Both the position numbers and the translations under genes were made by a program. 64,000 bases of DNA from an uncultured Bacillota bacterium (GTDB lineage Bacteria > Bacillota > Clostridia > Peptostreptococcales > Anaerovoracaceae): positions 53,472-117,471 of the forward strand of contig CAKMKG010000011.1 in assembly GCA_927441425.1 (NCBI GenBank). Reading direction: 5' to 3'. The notes beneath the pieces were generated by a model. The model ran no database searches and had not been told where the DNA came from. It saw only the letters and a list, made by a program, of their open reading frames with translations. Shown here in pieces: positions 44,239-52,257 of the stretch (the first letter of the stretch is position 1; every line of letters begins with the position of its first letter).

Positions 44239-44880
44239 TTATTTTACAATTTGATTTTTCAGCTGCTCAATGGATTTTCTGACAGCAGGTACACTTAGAA
44301 TGATAATTGTTAATGCGCCTTCCACTCCCAAATAGGTAATATTGTAATAAATGGACCATGTAAAGGCACTAAAGCCTTCTGGGGCATACTGTCCGAAGAA
44401 AATAACGCCGGAGAGTACAGAACAGATATAACGGCCAAGCAGACCGACAACATATCCGGAGATCAGGCCGAATTTTCTAGTTCTCATCAAGCCTGCAAAT
44501 GCCAATGCGCCAAAGGCGAGGGGGTAATCCAAAAGCATTTGGATTGGGTGGATGACATAGGGATTGAAAATAAGGTCAAGCAGACCGACGCACATTCCTG
44601 CCATCATACCTCTGCGAACTCCGTATAGGTATGCGCATACGACGATGGGAAGCATGCAGAAGGCTGTGATGGAACCACCCTGAGGCATACGGAACAGGAT
44701 GATTTGATTGAGTGCAATGGAAAGTGCGACGAGAACCGCGGATGTTACCATTGCTTTCGTATCCGCTTTTTTCCCCCGTCCGGAAATGAGGATGCCGAGA
44801 AAAAGCAGCACGATGACGAGTACCGTTGTAACTTGACCTGATGTGGATTCAAAAAAAACCTGTAATTGTTCTGAAGACAT
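44239..44880 (-). CDS. thiT: Thiamine transporter ThiT (ECF substrate-binding protein)
   Basis: A 213-residue membrane protein with about six helices, the thiamine-specific S component that works with a shared ECF ATPase module. Recognised by RMPQGGSITAFCMLPIVVCAYLYGVRRGMMAG and the LLDYPLAFGALAFAGL helix. The regulatory context is decisive: a TPP riboswitch lies just upstream. The start MSSEQ at 44880 is seven bases after AAAGGAGG; the longer track start is inside that site. Confidence 0.93.
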   Translation of the reverse strand: MSSEQLQVFFESTSGQVTTVLVIVLLFLGILISGRGKKADTKAMVTSAVLVALSIALNQIILFRMPQGGSITAFCMLPIVVCAYLYGVRRGMMAGMCVGLLDLIFNPYVIHPIQMLLDYPLAFGALAFAGLMRTRKFGLISGYVVGLLGRYICSVLSGVIFFGQYAPEGFSAFTWSIYYNITYLGVEGALTIIILSVPAVRKSIEQLKNQIVK

Positions 44881-44887
44881 AAAAAAA

Positions 44888-44934
44888 CCTCCTTTAAACA
44901 CAAAAGTGTCCGCTTTGCAGGAGGGGATCTGTTT
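44888..44934 (-). promoter_or_regulatory. Shine-Dalgarno sequestering hairpin of thiT
   Basis: On the minus strand CCTCCTGCAAAG ... ACAC-TTTT-GTGT ... TTAAAGGAGG can fold so that the ribosome binding site pairs with an upstream CCTCCT. It lies between the TPP aptamer and the start codon, indicating control at translation. Confidence 0.6.
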
Positions 44935-44983
44935 GATCGGAAATACAATGCACCCGTAAAAGGTACATCGAAATCAATCAAAA

Positions 44984-45063
44984 ATGCTTCCCTACGCCGG
45001 TATTGCCCGGATCAGGTAATGAGGGTCGAAAAACTCTCAGCTAAAAGCTCCCCTAGCAAAAGA
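44984..45063 (-). ncRNA. TPP riboswitch (THI element)
   Basis: The minus strand carries the conserved THI-box blocks in order: TAGGGGAGC, GCTGAGA, ACCCTC, ACCTGATCCGGG, and CCGGCGTAGGGAAGC. When thiamine pyrophosphate binds, expression of the downstream thiT is switched off. The aptamer looks complete, including a short P3 arm. Confidence 0.96.
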
Positions 45064-45082
45064 TATTAAATTGATAAAAGTT

Positions 45083-45111
45083 ATTTTATACTGGGCTAGT
45101 TGCAGTGTCAA
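45083..45111 (-). promoter_or_regulatory. Promoter of the TPP riboswitch-thiT transcript
   Basis: On the minus strand TTGACA (45111-45106), 17 bases, TAAAAT (45088-45083), about 20 bases before the riboswitch. So thiT has its own start despite lying downstream of thiN. Confidence 0.65.
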
Positions 45112-45145
45112 ATACTTTTTTTGAGAATACAGGTCCCAAAAAGTC

Positions 45146-45802
45146 TCAATCGTGAGATAGTATGATCAACAATTTCCCTGCCGAATGACTAATTTCAGCT
45201 TTTTCTTGAATAAATTCATTGCTTATGCCCAGAGGAAAACTATGATTCAATATACAATTTTCCAACGGATATTTTACACCATGAATAGAAACCCCTTCAC
45301 AGAAATCTCCGTAAGAAAAGAGAGAAATTTTATATTGCTCTGATTTGTGTATTGAAAGCTTCCCCGGATTTCTAAGGGTCGCTCTATTTGTTCCGTCCAG
45401 AATCCAGATCGTTTTTTCGGCATCAACGGCATAGGACATTGTCTGAAGATTTGCTATGGTATGATCCAGACGTCCGCCGAGGCCCCCAAGGATCGTAACC
45501 TCATCAAAGCCCTGTTCGATTGCATATTTCAAGCAGATCATCGTGTCAGTATCATCTTTTTCCACTGCATACTTCAAGACCCGGCAGCAGTCACTCAGAC
45601 CGGAATCCATTAGGTCTTTTACTATAAAGTCATAATCGACGGAGTCAAAATCACCGATAACCACGTCGGGACAGATTCCAGACCCACGGGCATGCAAATA
45701 ACCGCCATCGGCGCATATGATCCTATCATCCTCCAGAAAATGATAGGATTCGTTTAATAAAGCAGATTGATAGGAAGTTATGATAATACATCGTTTCAGC
45801 AA
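45146..45802 (-). CDS. thiN: Thiamine pyrophosphokinase
   Basis: A protein of about 218 residues that pyrophosphorylates thiamine to TPP. Motifs: the nucleotide-binding CADGG near residue 33, VIGDFDSV near residue 50, KDDTDT, and ILGGLGGRLDHTIANL. It sits immediately upstream of riboswitch-thiT, giving an uptake-activation pair, though thiN itself is ahead of the riboswitch. The start is uncertain: TTG 45802 lies five bases after GAGG, while GTG 45808 overlaps it. Confidence 0.9.
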   Translation of the reverse strand: MLKRCIIITSYQSALLNESYHFLEDDRIICADGGYLHARGSGICPDVVIGDFDSVDYDFIVKDLMDSGLSDCCRVLKYAVEKDDTDTMICLKYAIEQGFDEVTILGGLGGRLDHTIANLQTMSYAVDAEKTIWILDGTNRATLRNPGKLSIHKSEQYKISLFSYGDFCEGVSIHGVKYPLENCILNHSFPLGISNEFIQEKAEISHSAGKLLIILSHD

Positions 45803-45839
45803 AATCACCTCATTTTATCATGCAGAAAAATCCTTCGTA

Positions 45840-47123
45840 TTATTTATTTGCAGCAGCGTGCAGTGCCTTGTCGAAATCTTGAATGATATCCTCAATATCC
45901 TCAATACCGACGGATACGCGTATCATTTCAGGGTAAATACCGGACTCAATCTGCTGCTGCTCGTTCAGCTGTCGGTGTGTTGTGCTTGCCGGATGAAGAA
46001 TACTGGAACGCAAATCGCCAAGATGAACAACCAAATGCACAAGGTCGAGATGCTTGATTAAGTCTTTGCCTGCTTTTGCACCTCCCTTGATTCCAAAACT
46101 CAGGATACCGCTGGCTCCCTTTGGCATATATTTTTGACCTAATTCATAATAGGGATCGCTTTTTAGTCCGGGGTACTTTACCCATTCAACACAAGGATGA
46201 GCGCTTAGAAACTCTGCTAGCTTTAGCGCATTTTCACTATGACGGTCCATTCTTAAATGCAGTGTTTCCAAGCCAAGATGGAACAGGAATGAATTGAAAG
46301 GACTTGGCGTGCAGCCATAATCCCGCAGTAGCTGTACCCGGGCTTTTATAATATAGGCAGAAGGTCCGAAGGTTTCAAAATATTTTAATCCGTGATAACT
46401 CGCATCAGGTTCCACCAGACCCGGAAACTTTCCATTGTCCCAATTGAAATTTCCGCCATCGATGAGAACCCCGCCCAGGCTGGTCGCATGTCCATCCGTA
46501 TATTTTGTTGCCGAATGAATCACAATATTCGCGCCATGGGCAAAGGGCCTGCAAAGATATGGGGTAGCAAGGGTATTGTCAACGAGAAAAGGGATATCGA
46601 GTTTTTGGGCAGCGGAAGAAAATTTCTCAAAATCGAGAACAATCATTCCGGGGTTGGCAATGGTCTCGCCAAAGATTGCCTTTGTGTTCGGTTTCGCACA
46701 GGACAAGATCGATTCCACACTGGAATTGGGGTCAACGAAGGTAAAATCGATTCCAAGCTTTCGCAGCGAAACATCAAATAAATTAAAGGTACCACCGTAA
46801 AGATTGGAGGAGGCGATGACATGATCCCCTGCCTGACAGATATTAAGGATGGCAAACATGCTTGCACTTTGTCCTGAAGAAAGGGCCAGCGCACCGACTC
46901 CGCCTTCGAGAAGATTCATTTTACCTTCAAAGGCATCCGTTGTCGGATTTCCAAGCCTTGTATAGAAGGAACCCTCTGCCTTCAGATCGAACAGATCCGC
47001 AACATAGTCGGAATCATCGTATGAGAAGGTGGTACTTTGGACAATTGGAAGCACTCTTGGTTCTCCAGGCTTTGGACGGTAAGTACCTTGAACGCAATTC
47101 GTATTAAAGTGAAATTTTTTCAT
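45840..47123 (-). CDS. metY: O-acetylhomoserine sulfhydrylase (homocysteine synthase)
   Basis: A 427-residue Cys/Met-metabolism PLP enzyme making homocysteine from O-acetylhomoserine and sulfide. The PLP lysine is in IHSATKYTDGHATSLGG near residue 205; YTRLGNPTTDAFEGKMN and FGETIANPGM are typical of the MetY branch, as is its length. It starts after AGGAG. The gene lies 37 bases ahead of thiN in the same direction, so the two may be co-transcribed. I see no S-box or T-box in the leader. Confidence 0.93.
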   Translation of the reverse strand: MKKFHFNTNCVQGTYRPKPGEPRVLPIVQSTTFSYDDSDYVADLFDLKAEGSFYTRLGNPTTDAFEGKMNLLEGGVGALALSSGQSASMFAILNICQAGDHVIASSNLYGGTFNLFDVSLRKLGIDFTFVDPNSSVESILSCAKPNTKAIFGETIANPGMIVLDFEKFSSAAQKLDIPFLVDNTLATPYLCRPFAHGANIVIHSATKYTDGHATSLGGVLIDGGNFNWDNGKFPGLVEPDASYHGLKYFETFGPSAYIIKARVQLLRDYGCTPSPFNSFLFHLGLETLHLRMDRHSENALKLAEFLSAHPCVEWVKYPGLKSDPYYELGQKYMPKGASGILSFGIKGGAKAGKDLIKHLDLVHLVVHLGDLRSSILHPASTTHRQLNEQQQIESGIYPEMIRVSVGIEDIEDIIQDFDKALHAAANK

Positions 47124-47239
47124 ATTCGTTGCTCTCCTAATCTCGAATTATATAATATTAACATCAAATTGATTTCTTTTGAAACAGCTTGAAATTTTAT
47201 TGAAGATTTAATCATCGCCATGTCTACAAGGATGATGCA

Positions 47240-47286
47240 ATGAACGCTTCCTTGCAGAAACGCTGCATCTCAATGTTAGCGTTCAT
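47240..47286. other. Structured inverted repeat between metY and nfu
   Basis: A nested hairpin: outer arms ATGAACGCT / AGCGTTCAT, 9 bp perfect, enclosing inner arms TGCAG / CTGCA. It lies about 115 bases upstream of metY (in its leader or promoter region) and 145 bases upstream of nfu. No poly-T on either side, so it is not an ordinary terminator. Role unknown. Confidence 0.45.
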
Positions 47287-47432
47287 TATACCATATATTT
47301 ATCTATTGAAAAACATCAAAATTCTAAAAATTCCGTGTATTGTAAAACAGCCACTTTGCACTTGTCAACTGCCATTCCAATGATTATACTAAAATTAGGA
47401 TATTGTATACGGAAAGAGTAGGGAATGTCATT

Positions 47433-47708
47433 ATGGATGAGAAAATTAAAAAAGTACTTGCTGAAAAGGTAGATCCTTTGCTTGAAGCTCATTTTGGCGG
47501 AGTCATGCTGACTTCTTTCGAAAACGGGATTGCATATGTAAAGCTTACCGGATCCTGCAGCACCTGTCCGTCCGCACAATATACCATTGAAGATGTGGTA
47601 AAGGGGATCGTGCTGGAAGAAATTCCTGAAGTGGAAGATGTCGTATTGGATACATCTGTCAGTTCGGATCTGATTGATATGGCCAGAAAGATATTAAACA
47701 AGGATTGA
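47433..47708 (+). CDS. nfu: NifU C-terminal-domain (Nfu) iron-sulfur scaffold
   Basis: A 91-residue Nfu protein with the cluster-binding CxxC in GSCSTCPSAQYTIEDVVKG near residue 40. It carries and hands over Fe-S clusters. Upstream of the abf operon, whose product AbfD needs a [4Fe-4S] cluster, but a sigma-54 promoter separates them, so this is neighbourhood only. ATG 47433 is chosen; the binding site is weak (AGGGA), and the TTG start in the track is not supported. Confidence 0.85.
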   Translation: MDEKIKKVLAEKVDPLLEAHFGGVMLTSFENGIAYVKLTGSCSTCPSAQYTIEDVVKGIVLEEIPEVEDVVLDTSVSSDLIDMARKILNKD

Positions 47709-47753
47709 TGAAACCCGATTATAATAAGGAATGATTCGTGACTGGCTTGTTTT

Positions 47754-47771
47754 TTGGCATAAATATTGCTT
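47754..47771 (+). promoter_or_regulatory. Sigma-54 (-24/-12) promoter of the abf operon
   Basis: TTGGCATAAATATTGCTT fits the sigma-54 consensus (TGGCAC-N5-TTGC) with GG at 47756-47757 and GC at 47768-47769, exactly 12 bases apart. It is 106 bases before abfD. A GCCATATGGC palindrome lies between it and the gene. The matching enhancer-binding activator is not in the window. Confidence 0.7.
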
Positions 47772-47876
47772 ATTTATTTAGATAGTTTCAATAGACGATA
47801 TGGTGCGGTAGAGCAATAGGGCTGTTCTGTCGCCATATGGCCTGAATATATTTTACATGTAAGGAGTGGTTGTAGT

Positions 47877-49355
47877 ATGGCATTAATGACTGGAGCTCAG
47901 TATATCGAGAGCTTAAAAAAACTTGACACGAAGGTGTATTTATTCGGAGAAGAAGTGAAAGATTGGGTAGATCATCCAATGATCAGACCTTCCATTGATT
48001 GTTTGGCAATGACGTATGAATTGGCACAGGATCCTCAATATGCTGATTTAATGACTGCAAAATCCAATTTGACCGGTAATACTGTAAACAGATTTTCACA
48101 TTTACATCAAGGGACTCATGACTTGATCAAAAAAGTTAAAATGCAAAGATTGCTCGGGCAAAAAACAGCTTCCTGCTTCCAGAGATGCGTAGGAATGGAT
48201 GCCTTCAATGCAGTATTTTCGACTACTTATGAAATAGATAAAAAATACGGTACAAACTATCATGAAAGATTTACGAAGTATCTTGAATACATACAGGAAA
48301 ACGATCTGGTAGTAGACGGTGCTATGACCGACCCGAAGGGCGACAGAGGCTTGGCTCCTAGCCAGCAGTCTGATCTGGATATGTTCCTGCGTATTGTCGA
48401 AAAGAGAGAAGACGGTATCGTAGTCAGAGGCGCTAAAGTTCATCAGACCGGCTCCATTAACTCCCACGAGCACCTAATCATGCCTACTATCGCAATGACA
48501 GAGGCTGACAAGCAATTTGCCGTATCCTTTTCGATCCAGTCGGACGTTCCCGGAATCTTTATGATTTATGGAAGACAGTCCTGTGATACAAGAAAATTAG
48601 AAGAGAACGCTGATATCGATCTTGGAAACAAGAAGTTTGGCGGACAGGAAGCATTGGTAGTATTTGACGACGTATTCATTCCAAATGAAAGAGTATTCTT
48701 ATGCGAAGAGTATGATTTTGCCGGAATGATGGTAGAACGATTTGCAGGATACCACAGACAGTCTTACGGCGGATGTAAAGTTGGTGTTGGTGATGTTATC
48801 ATCGGTGCAGCCGCACTTGCTGCGGATTACAATGGAGCACACAAGGCTTCCCACATCAAAGATAAGCTCATTGAAATGACGCATCTGAATGAGACATTAT
48901 ACTGCTGCGGTATCGCATGCTCCGCAGAGGGTTATCCTACAGAAGCAGGAAATTATCAGATCGATCTGCTGCTTGCCAATGTATGTAAGCAGAATGTTAC
49001 CAGATTCCCTTATGAAATTGTAAGACTTGCTGAAGATATTGCAGGCGGATTAATGGTAACTATGCCTTCTCAGAAGGACTTCAATTCTGATTTAGAGGTT
49101 GGACAGAGCGGAAAAACCATCGGAGAATGGTGTAATAAGTTCTTTGCAGCGGCTCCTGGAGTTTCCACTGAAAACAGGATGCGAGTTTTAAGATTCCTTG
49201 AAAATATCTGTCTTGGTTCATCTGCAGTTGGTTATAGAACTGAGTCTATGCATGGTGCGGGATCACCGCAAGCGCAGAGAATCATGATTGCCCGTCAGGG
49301 AAATATCAATCAGAAAAAGGAACTTGCAAAGGCTATCGCTGGAATCAAGGAGTAA
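47877..49355 (+). CDS. abfD: 4-hydroxybutyryl-CoA dehydratase / vinylacetyl-CoA isomerase
   Basis: A 492-residue enzyme with FAD and a [4Fe-4S] cluster that converts 4-hydroxybutyryl-CoA to crotonyl-CoA by a radical mechanism. The cluster ligands known from C. aminobutyricum (C99, C103, H292, C299) are all present with the correct spacing: ASCFQRC (C100, C104 counting Met) and H-RQSYGG-C (H293, C300). Length matches the characterised enzyme. First gene of the operon with a small Cys protein, abfT and abfH. It starts at ATG 47877 after AAGGAG. Confidence 0.97.
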   Translation: MALMTGAQYIESLKKLDTKVYLFGEEVKDWVDHPMIRPSIDCLAMTYELAQDPQYADLMTAKSNLTGNTVNRFSHLHQGTHDLIKKVKMQRLLGQKTASCFQRCVGMDAFNAVFSTTYEIDKKYGTNYHERFTKYLEYIQENDLVVDGAMTDPKGDRGLAPSQQSDLDMFLRIVEKREDGIVVRGAKVHQTGSINSHEHLIMPTIAMTEADKQFAVSFSIQSDVPGIFMIYGRQSCDTRKLEENADIDLGNKKFGGQEALVVFDDVFIPNERVFLCEEYDFAGMMVERFAGYHRQSYGGCKVGVGDVIIGAAALAADYNGAHKASHIKDKLIEMTHLNETLYCCGIACSAEGYPTEAGNYQIDLLLANVCKQNVTRFPYEIVRLAEDIAGGLMVTMPSQKDFNSDLEVGQSGKTIGEWCNKFFAAAPGVSTENRMRVLRFLENICLGSSAVGYRTESMHGAGSPQAQRIMIARQGNINQKKELAKAIAGIKE

Positions 49356-49381
49356 TCATTTACCTGAAATTAATATGCAAG

Positions 49382-49408
49382 GAACCGTCGGAACTTTTTC
49401 GGCGGTTC
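49382..49408 (+). other. Intercistronic hairpin after abfD
   Basis: GAACCGTCG / CGGCGGTTC, a fully paired 9-bp stem (one G-T pair) without a T tract, 26 bases after abfD. It may be an mRNA processing or stability element that lets abfD be expressed more than the downstream genes. Confidence 0.5.
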
Positions 49409-49436
49409 TGTGTATAAACGAAAAGGAGAGCGACCA

Positions 49437-49712
49437 ATGCTAGTCGGTGTAAAATTCTGCGGAGGCTGCAATCCCAGATACGATAGAGGTAAGGCGCTCG
49501 AGGCGATCAAAAGGCAGACCCGGGAAGAATCCGAGTTCGTCATTGCCGAAGAGGGTGGGGAATACGATACGCTACTAATAATCGGAGGATGCACAAATTG
49601 CTGTGCCTCATATTGCCAATATAAGTCAAAAAATGATACAATACGCATGTGGGATGAAAGCCACATAGACAATACCGTTCAGATAATAAAAAATGGGAGG
49701 AATGACACTTGA
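49437..49712 (+). CDS. Small cysteine-rich protein of the abf operon
   Basis: A 91-residue protein, not recognised as a named enzyme. It begins MLVGVKFCGGCNPRYDR and has six cysteines: C8, C11, C52, C55, C56, C60 (GGCTNCCASYC). The CGGCNPRYDR start recurs, as far as I recall, in small uncharacterised clostridial proteins beside fermentation genes. The cysteine pattern suggests metal, Fe-S or disulfide chemistry. Start at ATG 49437 with AAGGAG upstream; the track start is 9 codons earlier. It lies between abfD and abfT and overlaps the abfT start (TTGA), so it is translationally coupled to a CoA-transferase. Confidence 0.8.
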   Translation: MLVGVKFCGGCNPRYDRGKALEAIKRQTREESEFVIAEEGGEYDTLLIIGGCTNCCASYCQYKSKNDTIRMWDESHIDNTVQIIKNGRNDT

Positions 49713-51025
49713 ACTGGAAAGAAATATATAGCAGCAGATTATGTACTGCCGAGGAAGCGGTAAAAAGCATTCAGTCAGGCGACAGAGTTGCGTTTGCACA
49801 TGCGGTTGCTGAACCGGCGGTGCTGGTAAATGCCATGGTTGCAAATGCCGCCGAATACAAGGATGTTGAGGTTTGTCATATGGTAACTCTGGGCAAGGGT
49901 GAATATACAAAGCCGGAGTATCAAGAAAACTTTCACTTCAACGGCTGGTTTACAAGCCCTTCAACGCGAGGGTGCATCGCGGATGGTTCCGGTGATTTTA
50001 CACCTGTCTTTTTCCATGAAGTACCCAATTATATTCGCAAAGGGATCTTCGCCCTTGATGTATTCATGGTCATGGTTTCACCGCCGGATGAACACGGTTA
50101 CTGTTGTGTAGGCGTTTCTGCAGACTATACGATGCAGGGCATCGAATCCGCAAAGATTGTCCTTGCGCAGGTAAATGATCAGGTGCCGGTCGTATTTGGA
50201 GATACCTTTGTCCACGTCAGCAAGATTGATAAATTTGTCGAATCTTCGCACCCACTTTTTGAATTAGGTCTGCCTAAGATCGGTGAAGTGGAACTGGAGA
50301 TTGGGAAGCACTGTGCTGAGTTGGTAGAAGATGGCTCAACCCTACAATTGGGGATCGGTGCGATTCCTGATGCAGTTCTTCAATCACTGAAGGATAAGAA
50401 GGATCTCGGAATCCATTCGGAAATGATTTCCGACGGTGTGGTAGATTTATTTGAAGCCGGTGTAGTCAATAATTCAAAAAAAGGTTTAAATAAGAATAAG
50501 ATGATCGTAACGTTCTTAATGGGATCAAAGAGACTTTACGACTTTGCCAGAGAAAATCCGGCAATTGAAATGCGACCTGTTGATTATGTTAATAATCCTG
50601 TGGTAATCGCTCAAAATACGAATATGGTATGTATCAATTCCTGCCTTGCGGTTGATTTCATGGGTCAGGTTGTATCCGACAGCATCGGGATCAAACAGTT
50701 TAGTGGTGTAGGAGGGCAGGTTGACTTTGTAAGAGGCGCAGCAATGTCACTTGACGGAAAAGGAAAAGCAATTATTGCGATGCCTTCCGTTGCAACGAAG
50801 AAGGACGGATCTATGGTATCAAAGATCACACCTTACATAGATCACGGCGCAGCAGTTACTACTTCAAGAAATGATGTGGATTACATCGTTACAGAGTATG
50901 GTATCGCAGAATTAAAGGGTAAAACCTTAAAAGAAAGAGCAAGAAATTTGATCAATATTGCTCATCCGGATTTCAGAGAAGAATTGAAGGCAGAATTTGA
51001 AAAAAGATTCTGCGCAAAATTTTAA
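49709..51025 (+). CDS. abfT: 4-hydroxybutyrate CoA-transferase
   Basis: A 438-residue CoA-transferase, the length of AbfT from C. aminobutyricum. It makes 4-hydroxybutyryl-CoA from acetyl-CoA or butyryl-CoA. The catalytic glutamate is in GIHSEMISDG near residue 238, and the GVGGQVDFVRGAAMS loop is present. It starts with TTG at 49709, eight bases after GGGAGG, overlapping the previous stop; no ATG in frame is well placed. The rare start may lower its expression. Confidence 0.95.
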   Translation: MNWKEIYSSRLCTAEEAVKSIQSGDRVAFAHAVAEPAVLVNAMVANAAEYKDVEVCHMVTLGKGEYTKPEYQENFHFNGWFTSPSTRGCIADGSGDFTPVFFHEVPNYIRKGIFALDVFMVMVSPPDEHGYCCVGVSADYTMQGIESAKIVLAQVNDQVPVVFGDTFVHVSKIDKFVESSHPLFELGLPKIGEVELEIGKHCAELVEDGSTLQLGIGAIPDAVLQSLKDKKDLGIHSEMISDGVVDLFEAGVVNNSKKGLNKNKMIVTFLMGSKRLYDFARENPAIEMRPVDYVNNPVVIAQNTNMVCINSCLAVDFMGQVVSDSIGIKQFSGVGGQVDFVRGAAMSLDGKGKAIIAMPSVATKKDGSMVSKITPYIDHGAAVTTSRNDVDYIVTEYGIAELKGKTLKERARNLINIAHPDFREELKAEFEKRFCAKF

Positions 51026-51085
51026 TCTATCCCATCGACAGTATCGTTATATGGGTTCATAGGACCTAATGAAGGAGGAATAAAA

Positions 51086-52204
51086 ATGCAAGCATTAAGA
51101 GTAGTTCCAAAAGTGTTTTATTTTGATACGTTCAAAGAATTCAATGATGAATTCAAGGTTGGCAAAGACGATCTGGTTCTGACAAATGAATGGATGTATA
51201 CTCCGTACATGAAGCCCCTCGGAATTGAAACCAACGTAATCTTTCAGGAAAAGTTCGGCGCAGGCGAACCTTCCGATGAAATGATCGATGCCATCGCAGT
51301 AGAAATGAAGAAATACGATTTTAAGAGAATCGTTGCCTTTGGCGGCGGTACAATCGTAGATATCTGCAAGATCCTTGCACTGGATGTTCCTGAAAAATCA
51401 GTGGATCTTTTCACCGGTGCTGTTGCACCGAAGAAGGTAAAAGAGCTTGTAGTCGTTCCGACAACTTGTGGAACAGGAAGCGAAGTAACCAATGTTACCA
51501 TTGCTGAGCTGAAATCTTTACATACAAAAAAGGGCCTAGCTGTAGATCAAACTTATGCTGATTATGCAGTGCTGGTTCCTGAGACAGTGAAAGGATTGCC
51601 GTACAAGTTCTTTGTAACAAGCTCCGTGGACGCTTTGATCCATGCGATTGAATCCTATCTGTCACCAAAGGCTTCCCCGTTTACAGAAATGTATTCCCTC
51701 CAAGCGATTCAGATGATTATGGATGGATATAAGGAAGTCGTTGAGAAGGGTGAAGAGGAAAGGTTCAAATATCTAAAGGAATTCGTGCTGGCATCCTGTT
51801 ATGCCGGTATTGCTTTTGGAAATGCAGGCTGTGCGGCTGTTCATGCGCTTTCCTACTCCATCGGGGGAGCATTCCATGTACCTCACGGGGAAGCGAATTA
51901 TCAGTTTTTTACTGAAGTATTCAAGATGTATACCAGAAAGAATCCGGACGGAAAAATTAAGCAGGCTACAAAGATATTCGCAGATGCCCTTGGCGTTGAT
52001 CCAAACGGCGATGTATACGGCGAGCTGGAAAAATTCCTGAATAAATTGATCTTGAAAAAACCATTAAGAGAATATGGAATGGTTGAAGCGCAGATTGACG
52101 AATTTACCAAGTCAACAGTTGATAACCAGCAGCGACTATTAGGAAACAACTACGTTTATCTGACAGATGCAGAAATCAGAGAGATCTTTGCAAATCTATA
52201 CTAA
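51086..52204 (+). CDS. abfH: 4-hydroxybutyrate dehydrogenase
   Basis: A 372-residue iron-dependent alcohol dehydrogenase that reduces succinate semialdehyde to 4-hydroxybutyrate with NADH. It is very similar along its length to the C. kluyveri 4HbD pattern (VVPTTCGTGSEVTNV, SSVDALIHAIESYLSP, ALSYSIGGAFHVPHGEANY). The metal ligands Asp and three His are all present. It ends the abf operon and is followed by a strong terminator. A 60-base gap after abfT carries its own AGGAGG. Confidence 0.96.
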   Translation: MQALRVVPKVFYFDTFKEFNDEFKVGKDDLVLTNEWMYTPYMKPLGIETNVIFQEKFGAGEPSDEMIDAIAVEMKKYDFKRIVAFGGGTIVDICKILALDVPEKSVDLFTGAVAPKKVKELVVVPTTCGTGSEVTNVTIAELKSLHTKKGLAVDQTYADYAVLVPETVKGLPYKFFVTSSVDALIHAIESYLSPKASPFTEMYSLQAIQMIMDGYKEVVEKGEEERFKYLKEFVLASCYAGIAFGNAGCAAVHALSYSIGGAFHVPHGEANYQFFTEVFKMYTRKNPDGKIKQATKIFADALGVDPNGDVYGELEKFLNKLILKKPLREYGMVEAQIDEFTKSTVDNQQRLLGNNYVYLTDAEIREIFANLY

Positions 52205-52224
52205 GTGATTCTTTTATAACCATA

Positions 52225-52257
52225 AAAATAAGTGCACCGATCCGGTGCACTTATTTT
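52225..52257. terminator. Bidirectional terminator between abfH and aroE
   Basis: AAAATAAGTGCACCG / CGGTGCACTTATTTT, a perfect 15-bp stem with a three-base loop, overlapping the aroE stop codon. Confidence 0.9.

Noticed and set aside
47124-47402. S-box (SAM) or T-box leader before metY
   Set aside because: None of the conserved blocks of these elements occur; only a nested hairpin without a terminator is seen.
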